Made by a program: the position numbers and the translations under genes. From JBOGEN01 sp050743265 (GTDB lineage Bacteria > Actinomycetota > Actinomycetes > JBOGEN01): 11,571 bases of DNA. The stretch is taken from contig JBOGEN010000204.1 of NCBI GenBank assembly GCA_050743265.1, positions 1 through 11,571 on the forward strand, in the 5' to 3' direction. The notes beneath the pieces are model-generated. The model saw only the letters and a program-made list of their open reading frames with translations. It searched no databases and was not told the DNA's origin. Positions within the stretch are counted from its first letter, which is position 1. Every line of letters starts with the position of its first letter. Below are positions 5,682 to 11,468 of this stretch, piece by piece.

Positions 5682-7316
5682 ATGAGCCCCGCCACCCATG
5701 AAGTGCAGAACCAGCCGCCCCCCTTGGTCGGCCACGACGTGTTCTCCAGCGACCTGGCCCTGGCCGAGGCCGTGGACCGGCACGGGGCCTCCGAGGCGGC
5801 GGACGGGCTTGCCAAGCTCGGGCGGCTGGCCGGGTCCGAAGAGGCCCAGCGGTGGGGCTCCGACGCCAACCGGCACCCCCCTGCGCTGCGCACCCACGAC
5901 CGGTACGGCAACCGGGTGGACGAGGTCGACTTCCACCCGGCCTGGCACCGCCTGCTGGAGGCGGCGCTCGGCCACGGCCTGCACGCTTCCCCCTGGCGAG
6001 AGGGTGCCGGGCCTTCCGCGCACGTGGCCCGTGCCGCCGGCTTCTACGTCTGGAGCCAGGTCGAGGCGGGCCACGGGTGCCCGGTGTCCATGACCTACGC
6101 GGCGGTGCCCGCGTTGCGGGTCGACCCGGACGTCGCCGCCGAGTGGGTGCCGCGGCTGACCTCCGGCGCGTACGACGTGGGGCTACGGCCGTCGTCGTCC
6201 AAGGCGGGCTCGCTCGCCGGCATGGGGATGACGGAGAAGCAGGGCGGCTCCGACGTCCGCGCGAACACCACACGGGCGACTCCGCTCGCGGCGGACGGCG
6301 AGTACGCCCTGACCGGGCACAAGTGGTTCTGCTCGGCCCCGATGTCGGACGTGTTCCTCGTGCTCGCGCACGCGCCGGGCGGGCTGACCTGCTTCGTCCT
6401 CCCCCGGGTGCTGCCGGACGGGACGCGCAACCCGTTCGCGATCCAGCGCCTGAAGGACAAGCTCGGCAACCGGTCGAACGCCTCGTCCGAGGTGGAGTTC
6501 GCCGACAGCTGGGCGCGCCGGCTGGGCGAGGAGGGCCGCGGGGTCCCGACGATCATCGGCATGGTGGGGATGACCAGGCTCGACTGCGTGCTCGGCTCGG
6601 CCGCGCTCATGCGGGCTGCGGTCGCGCAGGCGACCCACCACGCGGCGTACCGCGAGGCGTTCGGCTCCCGGCTGATCGACAAGCCGCTCATGGCCAACGT
6701 GCTCGCCGACCTGGCGGTCGAGTCGGAGGCGGCGACCGCGCTCGGCATCCGGCTGGCGGCCGCGATGGACGCCGGCGAGCAGGCGCTGCTGCGGATCGCG
6801 CTTCCGGTCGCCAAGTACTGGGTGTGCAAGCGCACCCCCGCCCACGTCGGCGAGGCCCTCGAGTGCCTCGGGGGCAACGGGTACGTCGAGGAGAGCGGCA
6901 TGCCCCGGCTGTACCGGGAGGCGCCGCTCAACTCGATCTGGGAGGGCTCGGGCAGCGTCAACGCACTCGACCTGCTGCGTGCCCTCCAGCGCGAGCCGGT
7001 CGCGCTGGACGCCTTCCTCACCGAGGTGGGCGCCGCCCGGGGCGCCGAGCGCCGCCTCGACGCCGCGATCACGGACATGCTGCAGTCGCTGGCCGACCTC
7101 GACGGCATCGAGGGCCGGGCGCGCCGGCTGGCCGAACGGCTCGCGCTCGTCCTGCAGGGGTCGCTGCTCGTCCGGTACGGCGACCCCGCGGTGGCCGACG
7201 CGTTCTGCGCGTCCCGCCTCGACCGGGACGCGGGCGCGACGTTCGGCACGCTCCCCCGCGGGGTGGACGCGTCCGCGATCGTCGCGCGGGCCCGCCCGCC
7301 GGCCGTGGCCCGGTGA
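5682..7316 (+). CDS. aidB: AidB-like acyl-CoA dehydrogenase
   Basis: A 544-residue flavoprotein that aligns by eye along its whole length with E. coli AidB, an FAD-dependent isovaleryl-CoA-dehydrogenase-like protein of the adaptive response to alkylation damage. Shared blocks include THEVQNQPPPL at the N terminus, GMGMTEKQGGSDV (180-192, FAD/substrate region), GHKWFCSAP (212-220), KDKLGNRSNASSEVEF (258-273) and LYREAPLNSIWEGSG near the active site. Glu421 in WEG is the position of the catalytic glutamate of acyl-CoA dehydrogenases. ATG 5682 gives the AidB length and the conserved N terminus. No good ribosome binding site precedes it, but a TACCGT lies at leaderless spacing. It diverges from the YihY-family gene, and a 39-residue Cys-rich ORF follows 18 bases downstream. 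Whether the role is DNA protection or acyl-CoA metabolism is unknown; no Ada-type gene is nearby. Confidence 0.93.
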   Translation: MSPATHEVQNQPPPLVGHDVFSSDLALAEAVDRHGASEAADGLAKLGRLAGSEEAQRWGSDANRHPPALRTHDRYGNRVDEVDFHPAWHRLLEAALGHGLHASPWREGAGPSAHVARAAGFYVWSQVEAGHGCPVSMTYAAVPALRVDPDVAAEWVPRLTSGAYDVGLRPSSSKAGSLAGMGMTEKQGGSDVRANTTRATPLAADGEYALTGHKWFCSAPMSDVFLVLAHAPGGLTCFVLPRVLPDGTRNPFAIQRLKDKLGNRSNASSEVEFADSWARRLGEEGRGVPTIIGMVGMTRLDCVLGSAALMRAAVAQATHHAAYREAFGSRLIDKPLMANVLADLAVESEAATALGIRLAAAMDAGEQALLRIALPVAKYWVCKRTPAHVGEALECLGGNGYVEESGMPRLYREAPLNSIWEGSGSVNALDLLRALQREPVALDAFLTEVGAARGAERRLDAAITDMLQSLADLDGIEGRARRLAERLALVLQGSLLVRYGDPAVADAFCASRLDRDAGATFGTLPRGVDASAIVARARPPAVAR

Positions 7317-7334
7317 CCCGCCGGTGATCCTCGG

Positions 7335-7454
7335 ATGATCTGCCCCGGCTGCCGCGAGCGCAGGCACGAGGACTGCCCCGGGCGGTCCTGGTGTGACTGC
7401 CAGCACCAGGAGCCACCGCCGGCCGAGCCCGCCACCGGACATCCCGGTCCCTGA
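7335..7454 (+). CDS. Small cysteine-rich protein (39 residues)
   Basis: An ATG at 7335, with GGTGA 7 bases upstream, opens a 39-residue frame that begins MICPGC and ends with a Pro/Ala-rich tail before TGA. It contains five cysteines (3, 6, 14, 20, 22) and a histidine right after the last pair (CPGRSWCDCQHQ), within the first 25 residues. CxxC plus CDCQH suggests a metal-binding knuckle. Similar short WCDCQH-type proteins occur in actinobacteria as hypothetical proteins, from memory. It starts 18 bases after aidB on the same strand, so co-transcription is likely. Composition (five Cys in a short window) is unlike random GC-rich frames. No function is assigned. Confidence 0.6.
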   Translation: MICPGCRERRHEDCPGRSWCDCQHQEPPPAEPATGHPGP

Positions 7455-7460
7455 GGACAA

Positions 7461-7482
7461 CCGAGTGAGACGAGCGTCTCGG
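7461..7482 (+). terminator. Stem-loop after the aidB transcription unit
   Basis: GAGAC (7467-7471) and GTCTC (7476-7480) pair around a GAGC loop, and the flanking CCGAG (7461-7465) and CTCGG (7478-7482) offer an alternative stem. It lies 6 bases after the stop of the small Cys-rich ORF and before the sulfur operon promoter. There is no U-tract, so termination is only plausible. The rest of 7483-7517 shows nothing recognisable. Confidence 0.35.
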
Positions 7483-7517
7483 ACCTTAGCGCCCCGCCGT
7501 CCACATCCTGGACATCG

Positions 7518-7547
7518 TTGGACCGGTCCGGCCCCGCGTGCGACTCT
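7518..7547 (+). promoter_or_regulatory. Promoter of the sulfur assimilation operon
   Basis: TTGGAC (7518-7523) is a good -35. An 18-base spacer leads to GACTCT (7542-7547), which keeps the A at position 2 and the T at position 6 of the -10. The hexamer ends 7 bases before the ATG of the cysteine leader peptide, the spacing expected when transcription starts at that A. A 10-base palindrome, GGACCGGTCC (7520-7529), overlaps the -35 and could be an operator. Confidence 0.5.
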
Positions 7548-7554
7548 TGACGAC

Positions 7555-7638
7555 ATGACCGTCGTGACCTTGATGCTCGTCGTGCGGCTGCACGTCGACC
7601 TCAAGCGTGTCGCCACCGCGGTCTGTCGTCCCGCCTGA
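7555..7638 (+). CDS. Cysteine-operon leader peptide (27 residues)
   Basis: ATG 7555 opens a 27-codon frame whose C-terminal half reads RLHVDLKRVATAVCRPA before TGA at 7636-7638. The R-x-HVDL-x-RV core followed by a C-terminal cysteine is the signature of the short putative leader peptides found before cysteine and sulfur genes in actinobacteria. In mycobacteria, leaderless cysteine-coding ORFs of this kind act as cysteine-responsive attenuators. Here the single Cys codon is TGT at 7624-7626, four codons before the stop. There is no ribosome binding site, and a -10 lies 7 bases upstream, so the message is probably leaderless. It ends 108 bases before sirA. The role in sensing cysteine is inferred from family and position. 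Confidence 0.8.
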   Translation: MTVVTLMLVVRLHVDLKRVATAVCRPA

Positions 7639-7746
7639 CGTCCCGCACTCTGCGGACGCGCGGGTTCCCTTCCCGGTCGAGCCGTCCTCGACGGCTCCCG
7701 GAGACCGTACGGGCACACGTGCGTCCCTTACTCCACAGGACGCGCC
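7639..7746 (+). promoter_or_regulatory. Structured leader RNA of sirA, candidate attenuator
   Basis: Four segments can pair in exclusive ways. Segment 1 (7639-7647) pairs with segment 2 (7651-7658), giving 8 pairs and one bulged C just after the leader peptide stop. Segment 2, as GGACGCGCG (7654-7662), can instead pair with segment 3, CGTGCGTCC (7718-7726). Segment 3 can also pair with segment 4, GGACGCGC (7738-7745), which includes part of the sirA Shine-Dalgarno AGGA (7737-7740). Between segments 2 and 3 lies a stable hairpin: GAGCCGTC (7679-7686) and GACGGCTC (7690-7697), flanked by CCGG/CCGG. The 3:4 form would hide the sirA start region, and the 2:3 form would free it. This is base-pair reading only, without energy calculation. 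Confidence 0.45.
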
Positions 7747-9411
7747 ATGGCGACGACCACACGCACGCGAACGCGCAAGGGCCAGGGCCAATGGGCCCTC
7801 GGCCACCGCGAGCCGCTGAACGCCAACGAGCAGGCGAAGAAGGACGACGACGGGCTCAACGTCCGACGCCGCATCGTCGACGTGTACGCCCGCCACGGCT
7901 TCTCCTCGATCGACCCGGGTGACCTGCGGGGCAGGTTCCGCTGGTGGGGCCTGTACACCCAGCGCCGTCCGGGTATCGAGGGCGGCAAGACGGCCGTGCT
8001 GGAGCCGGAGGAGCTGGACGACGAGTACTTCATGCTCCGCGTCCGGATCGACGGCGGCCAGCTCACCACCGAGCAGCTGCGCACGATCGGCGAGATCTCG
8101 GTCACGTACGCCCGCGGCACCGCGGACGTGACCGACCGGCAGAACGTCCAGCTGCACTGGATCCGGATCGAGGACGTGCCCGCGATCTGGGAGCGGCTCG
8201 AGGCGGTCGGCCTGTCCACGGCGGAGGCCTGCGGCGACACGCCGCGGGTCATCCTCGGCAGCCCGGTCGCCGGCATCGCCGCGGACGAGATCGTCGACGG
8301 CACGCCCGCGCTCGAGGAGATCCAGAGTCGCTACATCGGCTCGCCCGAGTTCTCGAACCTCCCCCGCAAGTACAAGACCGCGATCTCGGGGTCCCCGCGG
8401 CAGGACGTCGTCCACGAGATCAACGACATCTCGTTCGTCGGCGTTCGGTCGCCGGACGGACAGGCCGGGTTCGATCTCTGGGTGGGTGGAGGACTTTCGA
8501 CCAACCCGAAGCTGGCCGTCCGGCTCGGCGCGTTCGTCCCGCTGGACGAGGTGCCCGAGGTCTGGGCCGGCGTGACCTCGGTGTTTCGGGACTACGGCTA
8601 CCGACGGCTGCGCACTCGGGCACGCCTGAAGTTCCTGCTGGCCGACTGGGGCCCGGAGAAGTTCCGCGAGGTGCTGGAGACGGAGTATCTCGGGCGGAAG
8701 CTCGCGGACGGCCCGGCGCCACCCCCGCCGCAGGGCGAGCGCGACCACATCGGCGTTCACCCGCAGCAGGACGGCCGGTTCTACGTCGGCTTCGCCCCCC
8801 GGGTCGGACGGGTGGACGGGGCCACGCTCTCCCGGATCGCGGAGGTGGCCGAGGCGCACGGCAGCGGACGCGTACGAACCACCGTGCAGCAGAAGATGAT
8901 CGTGCTCGACGTCGAGGAGGACGAGATCGAGGCCCTCGTCGAGGACCTCGAGGCGCTCGACCTGCAGACCCGGCCCAGCACGTTTCGCCAGGGCACGATG
9001 GCCTGTACGGGCATCGAGTTCTGCAAGCTCGCGATCGTGGAGACCAAGCACCGCGGCGCCACGCTCATCGACGAGCTGGAGAAGCGGCTCCCCGACTTCG
9101 AGCAGCCACTGACCATCAACCTCAACGGGTGCCCCAACTCCTGCGCGCGCATCCAGGTCGCCGACATCGGGCTCAAGGGCTCGCTGGTCACCGACGAGGC
9201 GGGACGCCAGGTCGAGGGCTACCAGGTGCACCTCGGCGGCTCGCTGGGCGTTGCGGCCGGGTTCGGCAAGAAGCTCCGTGGGCTCAAGGTGACCGCGGAC
9301 GAGCTGCCCGACTACATCGAACGCGTGGTGACGCGCTACGACGCCCGGCGTGACGACGGCGAGACGTTCGCCACCTGGGTCGGGCGCGCCGACGAGGAGG
9401 ACCTGCGGTGA
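7747..9411 (+). CDS. sirA: Ferredoxin-dependent assimilatory sulfite reductase
   Basis: A 554-residue siroheme/4Fe-4S enzyme that reduces sulfite to sulfide with six electrons, probably from ferredoxin. The cluster and siroheme cysteines are C420-x5-C426 (ACTGIEFCK) and C462-x3-C466 (NGCPNSC). Tyr70 (GLYTQRRPG) and Cys162 (AEACGDTPR) match, offset by one, the Tyr69-Cys161 pair that is covalently linked in M. tuberculosis SirA. This favours sulfite over nitrite as substrate. The siroheme-contact stretch RQNVQLHW is at 131-138. The start ATG 7747 has AGGA 6 bases upstream. It is the first large gene of the operon, preceded by the cysteine leader peptide and structured leader RNA. Its TGA overlaps the GTG of the next gene. 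Databases often call this family nitrite/sulfite reductase. Confidence 0.96.
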   Translation: MATTTRTRTRKGQGQWALGHREPLNANEQAKKDDDGLNVRRRIVDVYARHGFSSIDPGDLRGRFRWWGLYTQRRPGIEGGKTAVLEPEELDDEYFMLRVRIDGGQLTTEQLRTIGEISVTYARGTADVTDRQNVQLHWIRIEDVPAIWERLEAVGLSTAEACGDTPRVILGSPVAGIAADEIVDGTPALEEIQSRYIGSPEFSNLPRKYKTAISGSPRQDVVHEINDISFVGVRSPDGQAGFDLWVGGGLSTNPKLAVRLGAFVPLDEVPEVWAGVTSVFRDYGYRRLRTRARLKFLLADWGPEKFREVLETEYLGRKLADGPAPPPPQGERDHIGVHPQQDGRFYVGFAPRVGRVDGATLSRIAEVAEAHGSGRVRTTVQQKMIVLDVEEDEIEALVEDLEALDLQTRPSTFRQGTMACTGIEFCKLAIVETKHRGATLIDELEKRLPDFEQPLTINLNGCPNSCARIQVADIGLKGSLVTDEAGRQVEGYQVHLGGSLGVAAGFGKKLRGLKVTADELPDYIERVVTRYDARRDDGETFATWVGRADEEDLR

Positions 9412-9554
9412 GCGAGCGTGCCGCGCCCTTCTACTGCCCGTACTGCGGGGATGAGGACCTGCGCCCCACCGAGGCCGGCCACGGCGCGTGGCTGTGCGGG
9501 TCGTGCGCACGGGCGTTCACCGTCAAGTTCGTCGGGACGGGGGTGGACGCGTGA
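9408..9554 (+). CDS. Small zinc-ribbon protein between sirA and cysH (48 residues)
   Basis: A 48-residue protein starting at GTG 9408, which overlaps the sirA stop (GTGA) and has GAGGAGG about 8 bases upstream. It contains two CxxC knuckles, CPYC (10-13) and CGSC (30-33), separated by 16 residues, the layout of a zinc ribbon. The frame ends in a TGA that overlaps the cysH GTG. A similar small ribbon often sits between sulfite reductase and APS reductase in actinobacteria, from memory, without a defined function. Its position inside a coupled operon makes a role in sulfite/sulfide metabolism likely. Assembly, metal or electron-transfer help are open options. It is too short for many gene finders. 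Confidence 0.88.
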   Translation: MSERAAPFYCPYCGDEDLRPTEAGHGAWLCGSCARAFTVKFVGTGVDA

Positions 9555-10234
9555 CCGCGAGGAGCAGGCTCGCCGCCCGCGCCAACCGCTCGCTCGAGCA
9601 CGCCTCGGCGGAGGACGTGCTGCGCTGGGCGTCCGACGAGTTCGGCGACCGGCTGCGTCTCACCGCCTCGATGAGCGACACCGTGCTCGCCCACGTCGCG
9701 TCCCGCGTCCGCCCGGGCATCCGGGTCGTCTTCCTCGACACCGGCTACCACTTCGCCGAGACGCTGGGTACGCGGGACGCGGTCGCGGCCTCGTACGCGG
9801 TGGACATCGTGACCGCACGTCCGACGCTCACCGTGGCCGAGCAGGACGCCCTGCACGGGGAGCGGCTGCACGACCGCAACCCGGACCTGTGCTGCCGCAT
9901 GCGCAAGGTGCTCCCCCTGGACGACGCGCTGCGCGGGCACGACGCGTGGGCCTCCGGCGTACGCCGCGAGGAGTCGCCGACCAGGGCGAACACCCCGGTC
10001 GTCGGCTACGACGAGCGGCGCGACATGGTGAAGATCGCGCCACTCGCCCGCTGGACCCATGACGACGTCACCGCGTACGCCGAGGAGCACGGGCTCGTGG
10101 TCAACCCGCTGACGCAGCTCGGCTACCCGTCGATCGGGTGCGCGCCCTGCACCCAGCCTGTGACCGACGGCGACGACCCGCGCAGCGGGCGCTGGGCGGG
10201 CTCGGCCAAGACCGAGTGCGGGATCCACGCATGA
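9551..10234 (+). CDS. cysH: APS reductase (4Fe-4S adenylylsulfate reductase)
   Basis: A 227-residue enzyme of the APS/PAPS reductase family that reduces adenylylsulfate to sulfite and AMP using thioredoxin. The nucleotide-binding region includes FLDTGYHFAET. The 4Fe-4S ligands Cys114-Cys115 (DLCCRMRK) and Cys197-x2-Cys200 (GCAPC) mark it as the APS-using type, not the cluster-free PAPS type. The catalytic cysteine is Cys223 in KTECGIH at the C terminus. GTG 9551 is chosen because it overlaps the stop of the zinc-ribbon gene (GTGA). A GTG 63 bases upstream lies inside that gene and adds residues with no family character. Its TGA overlaps the ATG of a 16-codon mini-ORF. Sulfate adenylyltransferase genes, needed to supply APS, are not in the window and may lie downstream. 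Confidence 0.96.
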   Translation: MTARSRLAARANRSLEHASAEDVLRWASDEFGDRLRLTASMSDTVLAHVASRVRPGIRVVFLDTGYHFAETLGTRDAVAASYAVDIVTARPTLTVAEQDALHGERLHDRNPDLCCRMRKVLPLDDALRGHDAWASGVRREESPTRANTPVVGYDERRDMVKIAPLARWTHDDVTAYAEEHGLVVNPLTQLGYPSIGCAPCTQPVTDGDDPRSGRWAGSAKTECGIHA

Positions 10235-10264
10235 GTACCCGGATGAGCACCCGGATGAGTACCG
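10231..10264 (+). repeat. 12-base tandem repeat between cysH and cysG
   Basis: The unit atgagtacccgg occurs at 10231-10242, with one T-to-C change at 10243-10254, and as a third copy matching for 9 or 10 bases from 10255. The unit length keeps the reading frame and repeats the ATG start codon. Confidence 0.85.
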
Positions 10265-10281
10265 AGGTGGCCGGACCGTGA
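10231..10281 (+). CDS. Mini-ORF of MSTR repeats bridging cysH and cysG (16 codons)
   Basis: An ATG that overlaps the cysH stop (ATGA at 10231) opens a 16-codon frame, MSTRMSTRMSTEVAGP, whose TGA overlaps the cysG GTG (GTGA at 10278). The two ends therefore couple cysH to cysG without a gap. The frame is built from a 12-base tandem repeat, with three in-frame ATGs at 10231, 10243 and 10255. The peptide itself is unlikely to have a fold. The frame may simply carry ribosomes across to cysG, or may be a relic of repeat expansion. Confidence 0.4.
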   Translation: MSTRMSTRMSTEVAGP

Positions 10282-11468
10282 GCCCGGACTACCCGCTGCT
10301 GCTGGACCTGGCCGGGCGCCGGGTGCTGGTGGTCGGCGGTGGTCCGGTCGCGGCGCGGCGGGCGTCCCTCTGCGTCCAGGCCGGGGCCCTCGTGGACGTC
10401 GTCGCGCCCGCGCTGTGCGAGGACCTGGCCGACCTGGCCGCGGCCGGCTCGGTGCAGGTCGCGCTCCGCGGGTACGAGCCCGGGGACGTCGCCGGTGCCT
10501 GGCTCGTGCACACCTGCACCGGCGACGCACCCGTGGACGAGGCGGTCGCCGCGGACGCGGACGCCCAGCGGGTCTGGTGCGTCCGGGCCGGGGACGCGGA
10601 CTCCTCCTCCGCATGGGTGCCCGCGGTCGCACGGGTCGACGACACGACGGTCGCGGTGTCCGCGGGTGGGGACCCGCGGCGTGCCCGCGCCGTCAGGGAC
10701 GCGGTGCGGCTCGACCTCGAGACCGGAGCGCTCCCGCTGCGTCGCCACCGTCCCGGCCCCGGCCGGGTGTCCCTGGTCGGCGGCGGGCCGGGTGACCCCG
10801 GGCTGGTCACGACGCGCGGACGCCGACTGCTCGCGGAGGCCGACGTCGTCGTGGTGGACCGGCTGGCCCCGCGTGCCCTGCTGGACACGCTCGACCCGGA
10901 CGTCGAGGTCGTCGACGCGGGCAAGGCACCGGACCGGCACGCGCTGTCCCAGGAGGCGATCAACCGCGTCCTCGTCGAGCACGCCCAGGCCGGGCGGCAC
11001 GTCGTACGTCTCAAGGGCGGTGACCCGTTCGTTTTGGGGCGGGGCGGTGAGGAGGTCACCGCATGCCGCGAGGCCGGCGTCCCCGTCGAGGTCGTGCCCG
11101 GCGTAACGAGCGCGTTCGCGGTGCCGGCCGCAGCCGGTGTCCCGGTGACGCACCGCGGGATCGCCCGCTCGGTCACGGTCGCGACCGGACACGACGCGCT
11201 GGACTCGGCCTCCCTGGGCTCGTCGGGCGGCACGCTGGTCCTGCTCATGGCCGTCGGACGCCTCGCCGGGACCACGCGGGCGCTGGTGAGGAACGGACGC
11301 CCCCCGTCCACCCCGGTCGCGATCGTCGAGTCGGGCTTCTCCCGCGCCCAGCGCACCACGGTCGGCGACCTCACGACGATCGCCGCGCGTGCCGAGGCGC
11401 GGGAGGTCCGCAACCCTGCCGTGGTCGTGGTGGGGGACGTCGCGCGGTTCGCCGAGGAGGACCGATGA
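10278..11468 (+). CDS. cysG: Siroheme synthase fusion: precorrin-2 dehydrogenase + uroporphyrinogen-III C-methyltransferase
   Basis: A 396-residue CysG-type protein that makes the siroheme precursor for SirA. The N-terminal Met8/CysG-like half (about 1-155) has the NAD-binding GGGPVAARR (20-28) and AVSAGG (126-131). The C-terminal half is a SAM-dependent uroporphyrinogen-III methyltransferase with VGGGPGDPGLVT (167-178), KGGDPFVLGRGGEE (246-259), VVPGVTSA (272-279) and GVPVTHRG (287-294). It is shorter than E. coli CysG, as is usual in actinobacteria. The position aligned by eye with the catalytic Asp of E. coli CysG is Gly105, with Asp106 next to it. A separate chelatase gene follows, overlapping by 4 bases, so the N-terminal half may serve only as dehydrogenase. 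GTG 10278 is set by the GTGA overlap and by GAGGTGG about 7 bases upstream. Confidence 0.94.
   Translation: MSPDYPLLLDLAGRRVLVVGGGPVAARRASLCVQAGALVDVVAPALCEDLADLAAAGSVQVALRGYEPGDVAGAWLVHTCTGDAPVDEAVAADADAQRVWCVRAGDADSSSAWVPAVARVDDTTVAVSAGGDPRRARAVRDAVRLDLETGALPLRRHRPGPGRVSLVGGGPGDPGLVTTRGRRLLAEADVVVVDRLAPRALLDTLDPDVEVVDAGKAPDRHALSQEAINRVLVEHAQAGRHVVRLKGGDPFVLGRGGEEVTACREAGVPVEVVPGVTSAFAVPAAAGVPVTHRGIARSVTVATGHDALDSASLGSSGGTLVLLMAVGRLAGTTRALVRNGRPPSTPVAIVESGFSRAQRTTVGDLTTIAARAEAREVRNPAVVVVGDVARFAEEDR

Noticed and set aside
5664..6074. Upstream extension of the YihY-family protein
   Set aside because: It would lie antisense within aidB, whose N terminus matches E. coli AidB, and the added residues show no membrane or family pattern.
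7486..9510. A 674-codon open frame on the minus strand
   Set aside because: It is antisense to sirA and the leader region, and sirA has all its catalytic motifs. The frame has no domain character.
9488..9550. Earlier start for cysH
   Set aside because: It overlaps the zinc-ribbon gene in another frame and adds basic, non-family residues. The GTGA overlap at 9551 fits the operon pattern.
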